A stretch of DNA of 64,000 nucleotides from contig SVEO01000001.1 of assembly GCA_015057275.1 (NCBI GenBank), positions 62,001 to 126,000 on the forward strand, written 5' to 3'. Origin of the DNA: Lachnospiraceae bacterium. Lineage in GTDB: Bacteria > Bacillota > Clostridia > Lachnospirales > Lachnospiraceae. Shown one piece after another: positions 41,344-50,930 of the stretch. Within the stretch, counting starts at the first letter, position 1. Every line of letters starts with the position of its first letter. Under the pieces are notes generated by a model that ran no database searches, was not told where the DNA came from, and saw only the letters and a program-made list of their open reading frames with translations. A program made the position numbers and the translations under genes.

Positions 41344-42459
41344 ATGGATTCAAGAATTAAGAAATTAGCTTACAATCTCGTGAATTATTCGATGCGCGTG
41401 CAGCCGGGCGAGAAGGTTCTCATTCATTCCATTGGCGAGGCAACAAAGGATTTGGCGAGACAGTTGGTAAAGGAAATTTACATGGCAGGCGGCCTGCCTT
41501 TTGTGGATTATGAAGATACGCGTTTACAGCGCGAAATTTTGCTGAATGCCAGTGAAGAACAGTTGAAGCTGATGGCTGAGGTTGACTGCAAGAAGATGTC
41601 GCAGATGGATTGCTATGTCGGCGTACGCGGCTCGGACAATATTACAGAGCTTGCTGACGTGCCGGCAGACCGCATGGCGCTTTATCAACGTCTGTATAAC
41701 ACTCCGGTGCATCACGACATTCGCGTGCCTAAGACAAGATGGGTCGTTCTGCGCTACCCGAACGCATCGATGGCACAGGCAGCCAACACGAGCCTTGAGG
41801 CATTTGAAGATTTCTATTTTGATGTTTGCACGATGGATTATGAGAAGATGGGTAAAGCGATGGAGGCATTGGTCGATTACATGAACCGTACCGACCATGT
41901 GCATATCGTAGGGCCGGGCACTGATTTGACCTTCTCCATCAAGGATATCCCGGCGATTCCTTGCGCAGGCCAGTTAAATATTCCGGACGGCGAAGTGTTC
42001 ACCGCACCGGTCCGTGATTCCGTTCAGGGCAAGCTCACATATAACGCGCCAAGCGTAAATCAGGGCTTTACATTCGAGCAGGTTTGCCTCGAATTTAAGG
42101 ACGGTAAGATTATTAAAGCGACCGCCAACGACACCGAGCGTATCAATGCGATTTTTGATACCGACGAGGGCGCGCGCTATGTCGGCGAGTTTGCAATCGG
42201 CGTGAACCCATATGTAACCACCCCGATGAAGGACATTTTGTTTGACGAAAAGATTATGGGCTCCTTCCACTTCACACCGGGCAACTGCTACGATGAAGCG
42301 CCGAACGGCAATGCTTCCGCAATTCACTGGGATCTTGTCTGCATCCAGACACCGGAATACGGCGGCGGCGAAATCTATTTTGACGATGTGCTGATTCGTA
42401 AGGACGGCAGATTTGTAGTGCCGGAGCTGGAATGCTTGAATCCGGAGAACTTAAAATAA
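41344..42459 (+). CDS. M29 family aminopeptidase
   Basis: MDSRIKKLAYNLVNYSMRVQPGEKVLIHSIGEA, NIPDGEVFTAPV, HWDLVC; SD aggagg. Confidence 0.9.
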   Translation: MDSRIKKLAYNLVNYSMRVQPGEKVLIHSIGEATKDLARQLVKEIYMAGGLPFVDYEDTRLQREILLNASEEQLKLMAEVDCKKMSQMDCYVGVRGSDNITELADVPADRMALYQRLYNTPVHHDIRVPKTRWVVLRYPNASMAQAANTSLEAFEDFYFDVCTMDYEKMGKAMEALVDYMNRTDHVHIVGPGTDLTFSIKDIPAIPCAGQLNIPDGEVFTAPVRDSVQGKLTYNAPSVNQGFTFEQVCLEFKDGKIIKATANDTERINAIFDTDEGARYVGEFAIGVNPYVTTPMKDILFDEKIMGSFHFTPGNCYDEAPNGNASAIHWDLVCIQTPEYGGGEIYFDDVLIRKDGRFVVPELECLNPENLK

Positions 42460-42471
42460 AACAACGAAGAA

Positions 42472-42515
42472 AATAGAAACAGGACCTGTACTCGCACAAG
42501 GTCCTGTTTCTATTT
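42472..42515. terminator. Bidirectional terminator
   Basis: aatagaaacaggacctgtactcgcacaaggtcctgtttctattt. Confidence 0.8.
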
Positions 42516-42557
42516 GACGAGTGTCCCGAATGAGCAAAAAATTCTCATCCGTATTTT

Positions 42558-45029
42558 TTAACTCGAAGCTTTTACCACAAACACATTTCCACCATCGGCA
42601 AACATACTGGCCGCTTTTTCACGGGTGACGGTCACCTTTCGTTTCGTGTCCAGATAACGGATGCCAATGACGCTGCTGTCGTAGTCGACAATCATTGCCC
42701 AACCGTCGGCTGTATACGCGAGCACCGGCTTGCGAAAGCCCACGTATTGCAAAGCAATTTCCAGATTTGCGCCGGTCAAATCAAGTGCTTCGCCGTTTTG
42801 ATATGCCGCTAAAATTTCCTTTCCGTCCTCGACAGTTGCATCGAGCAGATACATATAGTACTGACGCTCCCCACGGCGATAAATCACTGTGCCCTCGCTG
42901 TCAATCACATAACCGTACACATCGCTTGCCGCTCCTACTGCGTCTGCCGCCCGTTCGTACATGCCGAGCAGCTTGCCACCGCCGTACGCATAGTAATAAA
43001 TTTCTCCATGCAGCACACTGGAAATCGTACGTTCATTATCCTGCTTATTGCAAATTGTACTCACATTGCTCTTTAACTCCGCCTTCGCAGGAATCGTACG
43101 GTTGTACGACACAGTCAAAATGCGGTCTTTTTTATTGTCTGAAACATAACGAATCGCGAGACCGCCCGCCGCACTTGTTGCTTGCCCGACCGTCTGCTCC
43201 TCGCCAATTACAGTATAGGAAATTACCTCACCGCTCGTCTGTTTTTCACTGTACTCATAAGAAATCATATTGTCTGTCACAGAAATTTCCGTGAAATAAT
43301 AACCATCTTTTGTGATGCGCTTTTTCTCGGCCCCCTCAGCATCTACAATCACAATTGTCTCGGCTGGGAACACCGTGTTTCCGTACGCATCGAGCGTAAT
43401 GTCCTGCGCATTTGCCACGCTGTAAACGAAGTCCTCGCCGATAAAGCCGACGCTGCGAATCAGCTTGCCTTTCTCTGCCACAAATTGCAGGTCCTGTCCT
43501 GATTCAAGTTTGAGAATGCGAATTTTCTCCGCGCCGTACACCGCGCTGTCCTCATTCCATGCAATCACATCGCCGCCATCCTGAATCACATAGCTGCCGG
43601 ACACCAGTCCCTCAACCATCTGAATCGACTCGGTGCCAATAAAATCCATGTAATAGAGGCTGTCCTCCACCATCAGATAGAATGAACCCTCCGCATTGAT
43701 ATAGGCAATCTTGCCCATCACTTCCTGCAAATATTCAAATGACTTATCGTACGGAACGAAGATTTCTTCCATCGTCACATTTTGTTTGGCATCGTAGCTA
43801 TAGAGCGCAATCCCAACCTCGCCTTCATGTGTGCCGGCACTCATGTAGCCATAGACAAGGAATTTGATATTTCCGGTGTTTTCTACCGAAATAATCTTAA
43901 TATCGTGGTTATGCGTGTAATTGTGTCCTTCCGCTTCCGGAAAAGCAAAAATCTGCGTCGCCACATAATCACTTATTGATAATTTCCAAAGTTCACCGTG
44001 GTTGACAAATGCAAGCTGGTAACCATTAGCGCTGTCCATCGCCTCCGCTTCCGCCTGTGGCTGAACACCGAGATTCACGCGTGTGGTTGAGAGCGTGTTT
44101 GCATTCGGTACAAACTGTTCCTCCATGGTTCGCTCGTAGGAAAGCACTGTCGTTCCATTACCGGAAACACAGAAAACTTCCTGCGCATCATAAAATGTCT
44201 TTACCCCGCCATCTTCTGTTTCCACAGTGTATTCCAGACGATAGCTGCCGATTTTTCCTTCCGAAAAGTCCACAATGGATACGCGTGTCTTTCCAATCTG
44301 TCCCGGCGCTAAATTCCCCCACATCAAGCGGCTGACAGAATCACTTATTGTAATTTTTCCGTAATGTGTGCTCTGTGTACCGCTCTGCAGATACTGCTCA
44401 AGTTCGCTTACCGAACTTGTCAAAAATGTATTCTTATGGAATGTCTCCACAAACATAAGCTGGCTCTTGTAATCCGGCAACTCACCGCGCACAAGTGTAG
44501 TATAGTAGCTGATGCATTTCTGCTCGGGTGTCTGCACAATCACACGAAGCGCAAATTCACCGTCGCCGAGGCCGGTTCCAACCGGAATATCAAAGGTTGT
44601 ACCTGCTCTATCAGCATCACTCTCTTTGTTGTCGCTTACCACATTCGTTGCCTCGCCGGATGCCACGACTCTATAACCCTCCTGCGAATAAATCTCATAA
44701 GAAATGCTTGTAATCTCATTTTTATAGAGGTCCAGTTCAAAAGAAACCTTGTTTGTGGTTCCAACCGGCGTTACTGTTTCGCGCATGCTGAGCACGTCCA
44801 TCTCACTTATGTAGCCATGCATCTCATTGATGCGCATACCGGTCGGCTCATCCCATACCCACAACATCGGCAGCGTAGCCTCCGTAAAGACAGTTGTTAC
44901 CGCAGGTGTCTCTTTTTGACGCAATAAGAGGAAAGAGAGTATCGCGGATATGAAAAATAAAGCGCAGACAATCCCCGCTTTTTTTCTCGCACTGCTCCAC
45001 ATTCTATTCTTTTCGCTCCCTCTGTTCAT
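42558..45029 (-). CDS. Large membrane-anchored extracellular protein of unknown function
   Basis: 823 aa; N-terminal TM (AGIVCALFFISAILSFLLL), long extracytoplasmic beta-rich region. Confidence 0.8.
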   Translation of the reverse strand: MNRGSEKNRMWSSARKKAGIVCALFFISAILSFLLLRQKETPAVTTVFTEATLPMLWVWDEPTGMRINEMHGYISEMDVLSMRETVTPVGTTNKVSFELDLYKNEITSISYEIYSQEGYRVVASGEATNVVSDNKESDADRAGTTFDIPVGTGLGDGEFALRVIVQTPEQKCISYYTTLVRGELPDYKSQLMFVETFHKNTFLTSSVSELEQYLQSGTQSTHYGKITISDSVSRLMWGNLAPGQIGKTRVSIVDFSEGKIGSYRLEYTVETEDGGVKTFYDAQEVFCVSGNGTTVLSYERTMEEQFVPNANTLSTTRVNLGVQPQAEAEAMDSANGYQLAFVNHGELWKLSISDYVATQIFAFPEAEGHNYTHNHDIKIISVENTGNIKFLVYGYMSAGTHEGEVGIALYSYDAKQNVTMEEIFVPYDKSFEYLQEVMGKIAYINAEGSFYLMVEDSLYYMDFIGTESIQMVEGLVSGSYVIQDGGDVIAWNEDSAVYGAEKIRILKLESGQDLQFVAEKGKLIRSVGFIGEDFVYSVANAQDITLDAYGNTVFPAETIVIVDAEGAEKKRITKDGYYFTEISVTDNMISYEYSEKQTSGEVISYTVIGEEQTVGQATSAAGGLAIRYVSDNKKDRILTVSYNRTIPAKAELKSNVSTICNKQDNERTISSVLHGEIYYYAYGGGKLLGMYERAADAVGAASDVYGYVIDSEGTVIYRRGERQYYMYLLDATVEDGKEILAAYQNGEALDLTGANLEIALQYVGFRKPVLAYTADGWAMIVDYDSSVIGIRYLDTKRKVTVTREKAASMFADGGNVFVVKASS

Positions 45030-45059
45030 ATGTTACTCCATTTCAAAATGTTTTGCGTT

Positions 45060-46295
45060 TTATTCCGTTTCTTCCTTCAACAATCGCACCAATGTTGGAT
45101 CAAGCGCAAATGTCTCAATAAGTCCTGACACATCCGAGCTTTCCACCGCGAATTTACCGCGCATTTTCGCTTCTTCCGGTCGATTTGCTGGCAGTTCCCC
45201 ACCATTCGGCTTCTTCACTCCGCGAATCAAAATATTTTTCGGTGTATGCTCCAAATCGATAAATTCTAAAAGTTGCACTTTGTAGCCGTGTTGCTCTAAT
45301 AAGTTACCACGAATCGCGTCGGTAAGCAAGGCAGAAATACGCTCTTTGATTAGGCCGTATTTCAAAACTGGCTGCCATTCTTTATTTTTAATCTGTTTAT
45401 TTACTTCATGCTGGCAGCATGGCACCGACATAATGACGGATGCGCCCCATTTGACCGCCTTTTCAAGCGCATAATCGGTGGCGGTATCGCAGGCATGCAG
45501 GGTAATAACCATGTCCACCTGATTGACAAGCGCAAACTCAGCCACGTCTCCCTGTAAAAACTGCAACTTATCGTAACCGTATTTTTCAGCGAGCTGTGCA
45601 CAATGTGTGATGACATCTTCTTTTAAATCAAGTCCAATCATCCGCACCGGAATCCCCTGCAGCTCGTGTAGGAAATAGTATACAGCAAACGTCAGATACG
45701 ACTTGCCACAGCCGAAATCAAGAATCGTAATCTCTTCCTTATCAATCTGTTGCAAAATCGGCACGACATCATTGATATACTCTAAAAAGCGGTTAATCTG
45801 GCGGAATTTGTCATATTTTGCCTTGACAAGATGCCCATCCTTCGACATGACGCCGAGGTCTACCAAAAACGGTACCGGCGTGCCTTCCTGTAACAAATAC
45901 GCCTTCTTACGATTGTGCGCAAACCTGTCCTCTTTCGTCGGCTGTGCGTCCGCAGGCATCGTCGCTTCATTTTTCTTTTTCTTGCAGGTCACAAAAATCT
46001 TTCCTTTTTTGCTCACGCGGATAGAACGGTCCTCACTCTCCATCTGAATCTGACATTGTGTGAAGTTGCAAAAAAGCTCCTGCGTGAGGATTTCTTCACC
46101 TTCGACCGCTGTCATATTTTCGTGAAACACCTTCTGTCCGATGTAGCGCGTTACCTGAAAAACGGTCTGATTCTTGATTCGAATCGGCCGCACTTTGATT
46201 TTTAAAACCTCTGTCTTTTTTCCGCTGAGTGTCATTTGGATGAGCGCCTCCGTTAAGCACTCACGCATGACCTGTCTGATTTCTTCCATTTGCAA
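45060..46295 (-). CDS. Class I SAM-dependent methyltransferase
   Basis: ITILDFGCGKSYLTFAVYYFL, MIGLDLKEDVI, DMVITLHACDTATDYAL, SVPCCQHE. Confidence 0.85.
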   Translation of the reverse strand: MQMEEIRQVMRECLTEALIQMTLSGKKTEVLKIKVRPIRIKNQTVFQVTRYIGQKVFHENMTAVEGEEILTQELFCNFTQCQIQMESEDRSIRVSKKGKIFVTCKKKKNEATMPADAQPTKEDRFAHNRKKAYLLQEGTPVPFLVDLGVMSKDGHLVKAKYDKFRQINRFLEYINDVVPILQQIDKEEITILDFGCGKSYLTFAVYYFLHELQGIPVRMIGLDLKEDVITHCAQLAEKYGYDKLQFLQGDVAEFALVNQVDMVITLHACDTATDYALEKAVKWGASVIMSVPCCQHEVNKQIKNKEWQPVLKYGLIKERISALLTDAIRGNLLEQHGYKVQLLEFIDLEHTPKNILIRGVKKPNGGELPANRPEEAKMRGKFAVESSDVSGLIETFALDPTLVRLLKEETE

Positions 46296-46365
46296 ACGCC
46301 CTCATTTTTATAAGGGCAGAGTTACCTCCACCCTCATTGATTACCTGCAGTGCAGGCGCTGTTTC

Positions 46366-46704
46366 TTACCAGCAGTGCCGTCTGTAGCGACATCTTCTGT
46401 GAAAAATCTCCTGAAGCAAAATTGCCTGCAGGTAGTCTCTTATTGCAGGTTCCGAGGCATCTTCCGCACCAGGAAGCCGCTGATAAATCATATCACCCAG
46501 CCGCATGAGCTGTGCTTTGTCCGGGTACTCATCGAACATCGGACTACCCTCATATTCGAGCTGGTCCAAAACCCGGTCGATTTCCTGCAACACACGTTGC
46601 ATATTTGGAGTCAACATCTCCTTAAAATACATCTGATCCTGCTGCGCCGCCATCATGTGGCTTGGCGGATAAGCAGTCCTGTTTTCTGTATTTCTCATAT
46701 CCAC
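46366..46704 (-). CDS. Hypothetical protein with Cys/Arg-rich C-terminus
   Basis: 112 aa; ends LQAILLQEIFHRRCRYRRHCW. Confidence 0.6.
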   Translation of the reverse strand: MDMRNTENRTAYPPSHMMAAQQDQMYFKEMLTPNMQRVLQEIDRVLDQLEYEGSPMFDEYPDKAQLMRLGDMIYQRLPGAEDASEPAIRDYLQAILLQEIFHRRCRYRRHCW

Positions 46705-46763
46705 TCCCGCTGATTCCTCAATTTACTATATGTAAAATCGCAGAAATTGTGCGTCACATATTA

Positions 46764-47252
46764 TTACAATGTGAGGCTAACTTCACGGCCGGAAGGCATG
46801 TATTGAATCACTTCTACACCGGCAGCCGCTAACATTTTTTTTGACGCCTTAACCGACGGAGAATCACCGTATTTATCATCGGCATACACAATCGCCCTAA
46901 TGCCGCACTGAATGACCGCCTTTGCGCATTCGTTACATGGGAATAATGTCACATAAAGTTTTGCGCCCTCCAAGCTGCCGCCACGATAATTCAATATCGC
47001 ATTCAGCTCACTGTGTGTGGAATAAAAATATTTGTTCTGCAACGGGTCATCACCCTCTCGGTTCCACGGAAATTCATCGTCCGAGCAACCGATTGGAAAC
47101 CCATTGTAACCCATCGACAAAATCTTGTTATCCTTGCTGACAATGCAGGAACCAACCTGCGTGTTCGGGTCTTTGGAACGCAGGGATGACAAATAAGCCA
47201 CTCCCATAAAATACTCATCCCAAGAAATGTAATCTGTTCGTTTTGTGCTCAT
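46764..47252 (-). CDS. dCMP/cytidine deaminase (ComEB-like)
   Basis: THSELNAILNYRG, LFPCNECAKAVIQCGI; start MSTKRTDY after SD GGAGG. Confidence 0.92.
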   Translation of the reverse strand: MSTKRTDYISWDEYFMGVAYLSSLRSKDPNTQVGSCIVSKDNKILSMGYNGFPIGCSDDEFPWNREGDDPLQNKYFYSTHSELNAILNYRGGSLEGAKLYVTLFPCNECAKAVIQCGIRAIVYADDKYGDSPSVKASKKMLAAAGVEVIQYMPSGREVSLTL

Positions 47253-47303
47253 AGAATCCTCCATTTTAAAGTACGGGCTCTAATATGAGACATTTACCGC
47301 AAC

Positions 47304-47729
47304 CTATTCAATCCCCTTAATGCGGCGGATATGTCTCTCGTCATTTGAAAATGGTGTATCTAAAAATGTATCAACTATCTTAAGCGCAAGTCCAGCCCCG
47401 ACAACTCGTCCGCCAAGCGCCAACACGTTGGCATCATTGTGCTGTCTTGTTGCTTCTGCGCAGAAGCAGTCTGTACAAAGTGCTGCGCGAATGCCCGGAA
47501 TCTTATTTGCTGCAATTGAAATACCGATGCCGGTACCGCAAATCAAAATGCCCTTTTCTGCTCTTCCCTCGTTAATCTCTGCTGCTACCGCCTTCGCGTA
47601 AGTCGGGTAGTCGCAGGACTTCTCCTCATAACAGCCGAGGTCATTGTACTCAAGACCTCTCTCCTTTAAATGTGCAAGAATCTCCTGCTTTAATGCAAAT
47701 CCACCGTGGTCACAACCAACTGCTATCAT
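47304..47729 (-). CDS. rpiB: Ribose 5-phosphate isomerase B
   Basis: MIAVGCDHGGFALKQEILAHL, GILICGTGIGISIAANKIPGIRAALCTD. Confidence 0.94.
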   Translation of the reverse strand: MIAVGCDHGGFALKQEILAHLKERGLEYNDLGCYEEKSCDYPTYAKAVAAEINEGRAEKGILICGTGIGISIAANKIPGIRAALCTDCFCAEATRQHNDANVLALGGRVVGAGLALKIVDTFLDTPFSNDERHIRRIKGIE

Positions 47730-47784
47730 CGTTTTGTCCTCCTTATATTGTGTCATGTATATTTCAGAGCCATGCTCTAACCCG

Positions 47785-48237
47785 TTAAAAATCATTTTCT
47801 AATCGTTCAATGACTTTTAAAATCATACGCTCCATCTCCGCAGCGAAATCCCAATACCCCTGCAAATCTCTGCCGTATGGGTCGTCCACGTCGCCCAGCT
47901 CTCCGATAAACTCCTTCAATGTATAAACATTAATCGCCGTCGGGAATTCCTCATATACTTTCTTTTTGTACTGCTCCGTCATCACAAGAATGAGTGTAGA
48001 ATCCGCAAAATCGTCCTGCGCAAGTTGTGTGGCTGTGTGCGCCTCAAAAAACATGCGTTTCTTCTTTCCTACTTCAATCACTTTTGCGTTAGCCGGCTCC
48101 GGGAAAAGCACTACCAACCCACGCGACTGCACCGAAATAAACCGCGTCATATCCCAATATTTGCGAAAAATCCCTGCCGCCAGAACACTTCGCGTCGTAT
48201 TCGTCCTGCAGACAAAAATAATTTTTTTGTATCTCAT
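47785..48237 (-). CDS. Low molecular weight phosphotyrosine/arginine protein phosphatase-like
   Basis: KIIFVCRTNTTRSVLAAGIFRKY (P-loop variant CxxNxxRS), VDDPYGRDLQGY. Confidence 0.85.
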   Translation of the reverse strand: MRYKKIIFVCRTNTTRSVLAAGIFRKYWDMTRFISVQSRGLVVLFPEPANAKVIEVGKKKRMFFEAHTATQLAQDDFADSTLILVMTEQYKKKVYEEFPTAINVYTLKEFIGELGDVDDPYGRDLQGYWDFAAEMERMILKVIERLENDF

Positions 48238-48367
48238 ACTAAAAAGGTATCCCCCTGTTCATCTCATAACAGTATAACACGAATCCAAGAAAAATCATAG
48301 TAGAATTTCATTTTTTCATCAACCTATAAATCGGCAGCAACGGGTTCTGATATTCTAGATTTGCAAT

Positions 48368-49171
48368 TCACTCCTGTGCAAAATAATTTTTTACACCTGC
48401 AACTATGGCCTTCGCAATCGACTGCTGATACACTTCCGTCGTCAGCTTCGTCGCTTCATCTGCATTGGACAAAAATCCACACTCTACGATAACAGTTGGA
48501 CTTGTGCTATGTACCAGCATATAATAGCTGTTGTTGGGCTTTTGTACCCGTTTATTTCCCGGATCGGCAATTTCAATAAGTGACTTTTGTAAGTCGGCTG
48601 CGAGAATCGCTCCTTCCTGTGAGTTTTCGTAATAGAATACCTGCGCACCGCGGATACTCTCGCTAGTATAGCTGTTCTGGTGAACGCTGATGGTGATATC
48701 CGGTTGTTCGGCCGCAATCAACGCACACCGCGCCCGCAAATCCGCCGCCTTTTTGTTGCTGTCACTCTCCGCGTAAAGTCCGGCATCCGTTGTGCGCGTA
48801 CAAACAATTTCCGCGCCTTCTTCCTCAAGAAGTTCCGCCAACTTCTGCGAAATTGCCAAATTTATATCCTTTTCCAGCTCATCATGCACGCCAACTTTAC
48901 CTGGGTCTATGCCTCCGTGTCCCGGATCAATGACGATTTTAATGCCGGAAAGTGGCAATCTTGCTTCATCCTTGTCAACATTTTCTCCATTTTCCCCGGC
49001 ATCATTACCGTCATTCGCTACACCGTCTTTTTTCCACGTACTTACCGACTCATTGCCGACAAGTCTCGGCAAAATAAATAAGGATAGCAGTGCCCCGAAA
49101 AGCAATAAACATGCTCCCATGATCCACTCTATCCTTATTTTTAACTGTTTTTCTCTATCTATTTTTTTCAT
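48368..49171 (-). CDS. N-acetylmuramoyl-L-alanine amidase (Amidase_3)
   Basis: IKIVIDPGHGGIDPGKVG, DITISVHQNSYT, TVIVECGFLSNADEA. Confidence 0.92.
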   Translation of the reverse strand: MKKIDREKQLKIRIEWIMGACLLLFGALLSLFILPRLVGNESVSTWKKDGVANDGNDAGENGENVDKDEARLPLSGIKIVIDPGHGGIDPGKVGVHDELEKDINLAISQKLAELLEEEGAEIVCTRTTDAGLYAESDSNKKAADLRARCALIAAEQPDITISVHQNSYTSESIRGAQVFYYENSQEGAILAADLQKSLIEIADPGNKRVQKPNNSYYMLVHSTSPTVIVECGFLSNADEATKLTTEVYQQSIAKAIVAGVKNYFAQE

Positions 49172-49285
49172 GACCGCCTCCCCCAATACTTGCCGCACAC
49201 ATCACATATGAATGTGTTTGCTATAATAAGTATATGAGAGGCTTGCGTGAGATAGTACTTTCACAATCCAACGCCTTGCTTGTTT

Positions 49286-50146
49286 CTATCGTACGAGCAA
49301 ATTGCTGAATGTCGCAAATTGTTCCAGTGTAAAGGTTTCGCCGCGCACAGTTTCCGGCAAATTCATAGCCCTTAATGCAGCTACAACCTGCTCCTTGGAA
49401 TATGGCAACGACGGATCGTTGTTAATGCCGTTCTGCAACGTTTTCCGACGCTGATTAAAAGATGCGCGAATCAGTGCAAACATCTTTTTTTCATCATGCA
49501 CATCAACTGGTGGCTGCGCATGTCTCGTCAGACGAATAACTGCGGAGCCCACTTTCGGACGCGGCATAAAGCAGTTCGGCGGAACATTCGCCACGATTTC
49601 CGGCTTTGCATAATACTGCACCGCCAATGACAATGCACCGTAATCTTTCGAACCCGGCCCCGTCTGCATGCGATCTGCAACTTCCTTCTGCACCATAATC
49701 GTAATGCTGTCAACCGGAACCCCACTCTCAAATAGTGCCATAATAATCGGTGTGGTAATATAATACGGAAGATTTGCCACAACTTTGATTGGCTTACCGT
49801 CGTTCTTTTCGCGAGCAATGGCAGCAATATCAACCTTTAAAATATCCTCGTTAATAACCGTGACATTGTCGTATTCGGAGAGCGTGTCCCGTAAAATCGG
49901 AATCAGTGCATGATCGATTTCCACCGCGATTACCTCACGCGCCGCTTCGCACAGATACTGCGTCATTGTGCCGATACCCGGGCCGATTTCCAACACAAAA
50001 TCATCTTTTGTGACACCAGCCTCGCGCACGATTTTTTCCAGCACGTGTGTGTCAATTAAGAAGTTTTGCCCGAAACGCTTCTGAAACACAAAATCATATT
50101 TATTTATAATTGCAATAGTATTTTGCGGATTACCAAGTGTCACCAT
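49286..50146 (-). CDS. rsmA: 16S rRNA dimethyladenosine transferase
   Basis: KRFGQNFLIDTHVLEKIV, VLEIGPGIGTMTQYL, VVANLPYYITTPIIM. Confidence 0.95.
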   Translation of the reverse strand: MVTLGNPQNTIAIINKYDFVFQKRFGQNFLIDTHVLEKIVREAGVTKDDFVLEIGPGIGTMTQYLCEAAREVIAVEIDHALIPILRDTLSEYDNVTVINEDILKVDIAAIAREKNDGKPIKVVANLPYYITTPIIMALFESGVPVDSITIMVQKEVADRMQTGPGSKDYGALSLAVQYYAKPEIVANVPPNCFMPRPKVGSAVIRLTRHAQPPVDVHDEKKMFALIRASFNQRRKTLQNGINNDPSLPYSKEQVVAALRAMNLPETVRGETFTLEQFATFSNLLVR

Positions 50147-50158
50147 GTCTTTCCCCTT

Positions 50159-50929
50159 TTAATCCATACGGTACAAACGCTTGCCGTTTTTAAACGTAAT
50201 TTCGCCAACTTCCTCAACCGTCATCCCTTTGATGGTTGCAATTTCTGACGCCACATATTGCAGGCGTCCCGAGTCATTTCTTCTGCCGCGGTAAGGCTCC
50301 GGCGACAAATACGGGCAATCGGTTTCGATGACAATGTGTTCGATCGGGATTTCTTCGACCACGCGGCGTAGCTTTTTGCCGTTTTTAAACGTAATAACAC
50401 CGCCCACGCCGATAAAAAAGCTCATTTCTACATATTCCTTGGCCATTTCGGCACTCGCAGAATATGCATGAATCACACCACCAATTTCCTCGGCATGTTC
50501 TTCCTTAAGGATGCGAAATGTATCTTCCGCCGCCTCACGGGAATGAATTGCTACTGGCAATCCATGTCCTCGCGCCAATGCCAGTTGTCTGCGAAACCAG
50601 TAGTCCTGTAAATCCTTTTCTTCCGGATGCCAGTGATAATCGAGACCAATTTCGCCAACTGCCACGATTTTCTCAGTCGAAAGCATCGCATCGAGCCACT
50701 GATATATGTCTTCGCTCATGGTAGAAATACATTCGGGATGGATGCCGAGCGCGCCATAAACAAACGGATATTGCTTCGTTAGTGCAATCGTATCCTCGCA
50801 GCCCTTGATCTCCGCACCCATATTCACGATTCGCTCTACTCCCGTCTCATGCAAGGCGGTAAGCAACTCTGTGCGGTCCCCGTCAAACGCTGCATCATCA
50901 TAATGTGCATGTGTATCAAAAATTCTCAT
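50159..50929 (-). CDS. TatD family DNase
   Basis: MRIFDTHAHYDDAAFDGDR, GEIGLDYHW, LPVAIHSREA, IETDCPYLSPEPYRGRRN. Confidence 0.93.
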   Translation of the reverse strand: MRIFDTHAHYDDAAFDGDRTELLTALHETGVERIVNMGAEIKGCEDTIALTKQYPFVYGALGIHPECISTMSEDIYQWLDAMLSTEKIVAVGEIGLDYHWHPEEKDLQDYWFRRQLALARGHGLPVAIHSREAAEDTFRILKEEHAEEIGGVIHAYSASAEMAKEYVEMSFFIGVGGVITFKNGKKLRRVVEEIPIEHIVIETDCPYLSPEPYRGRRNDSGRLQYVASEIATIKGMTVEEVGEITFKNGKRLYRMD

Positions 50930-50930
50930 A

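Noticed and set aside
44364-44927. 187-aa plus-strand ORF opposite the 823-aa gene
   Set aside because: Antisense shadow; Cys/His-rich composition arises from reverse-complement codon bias
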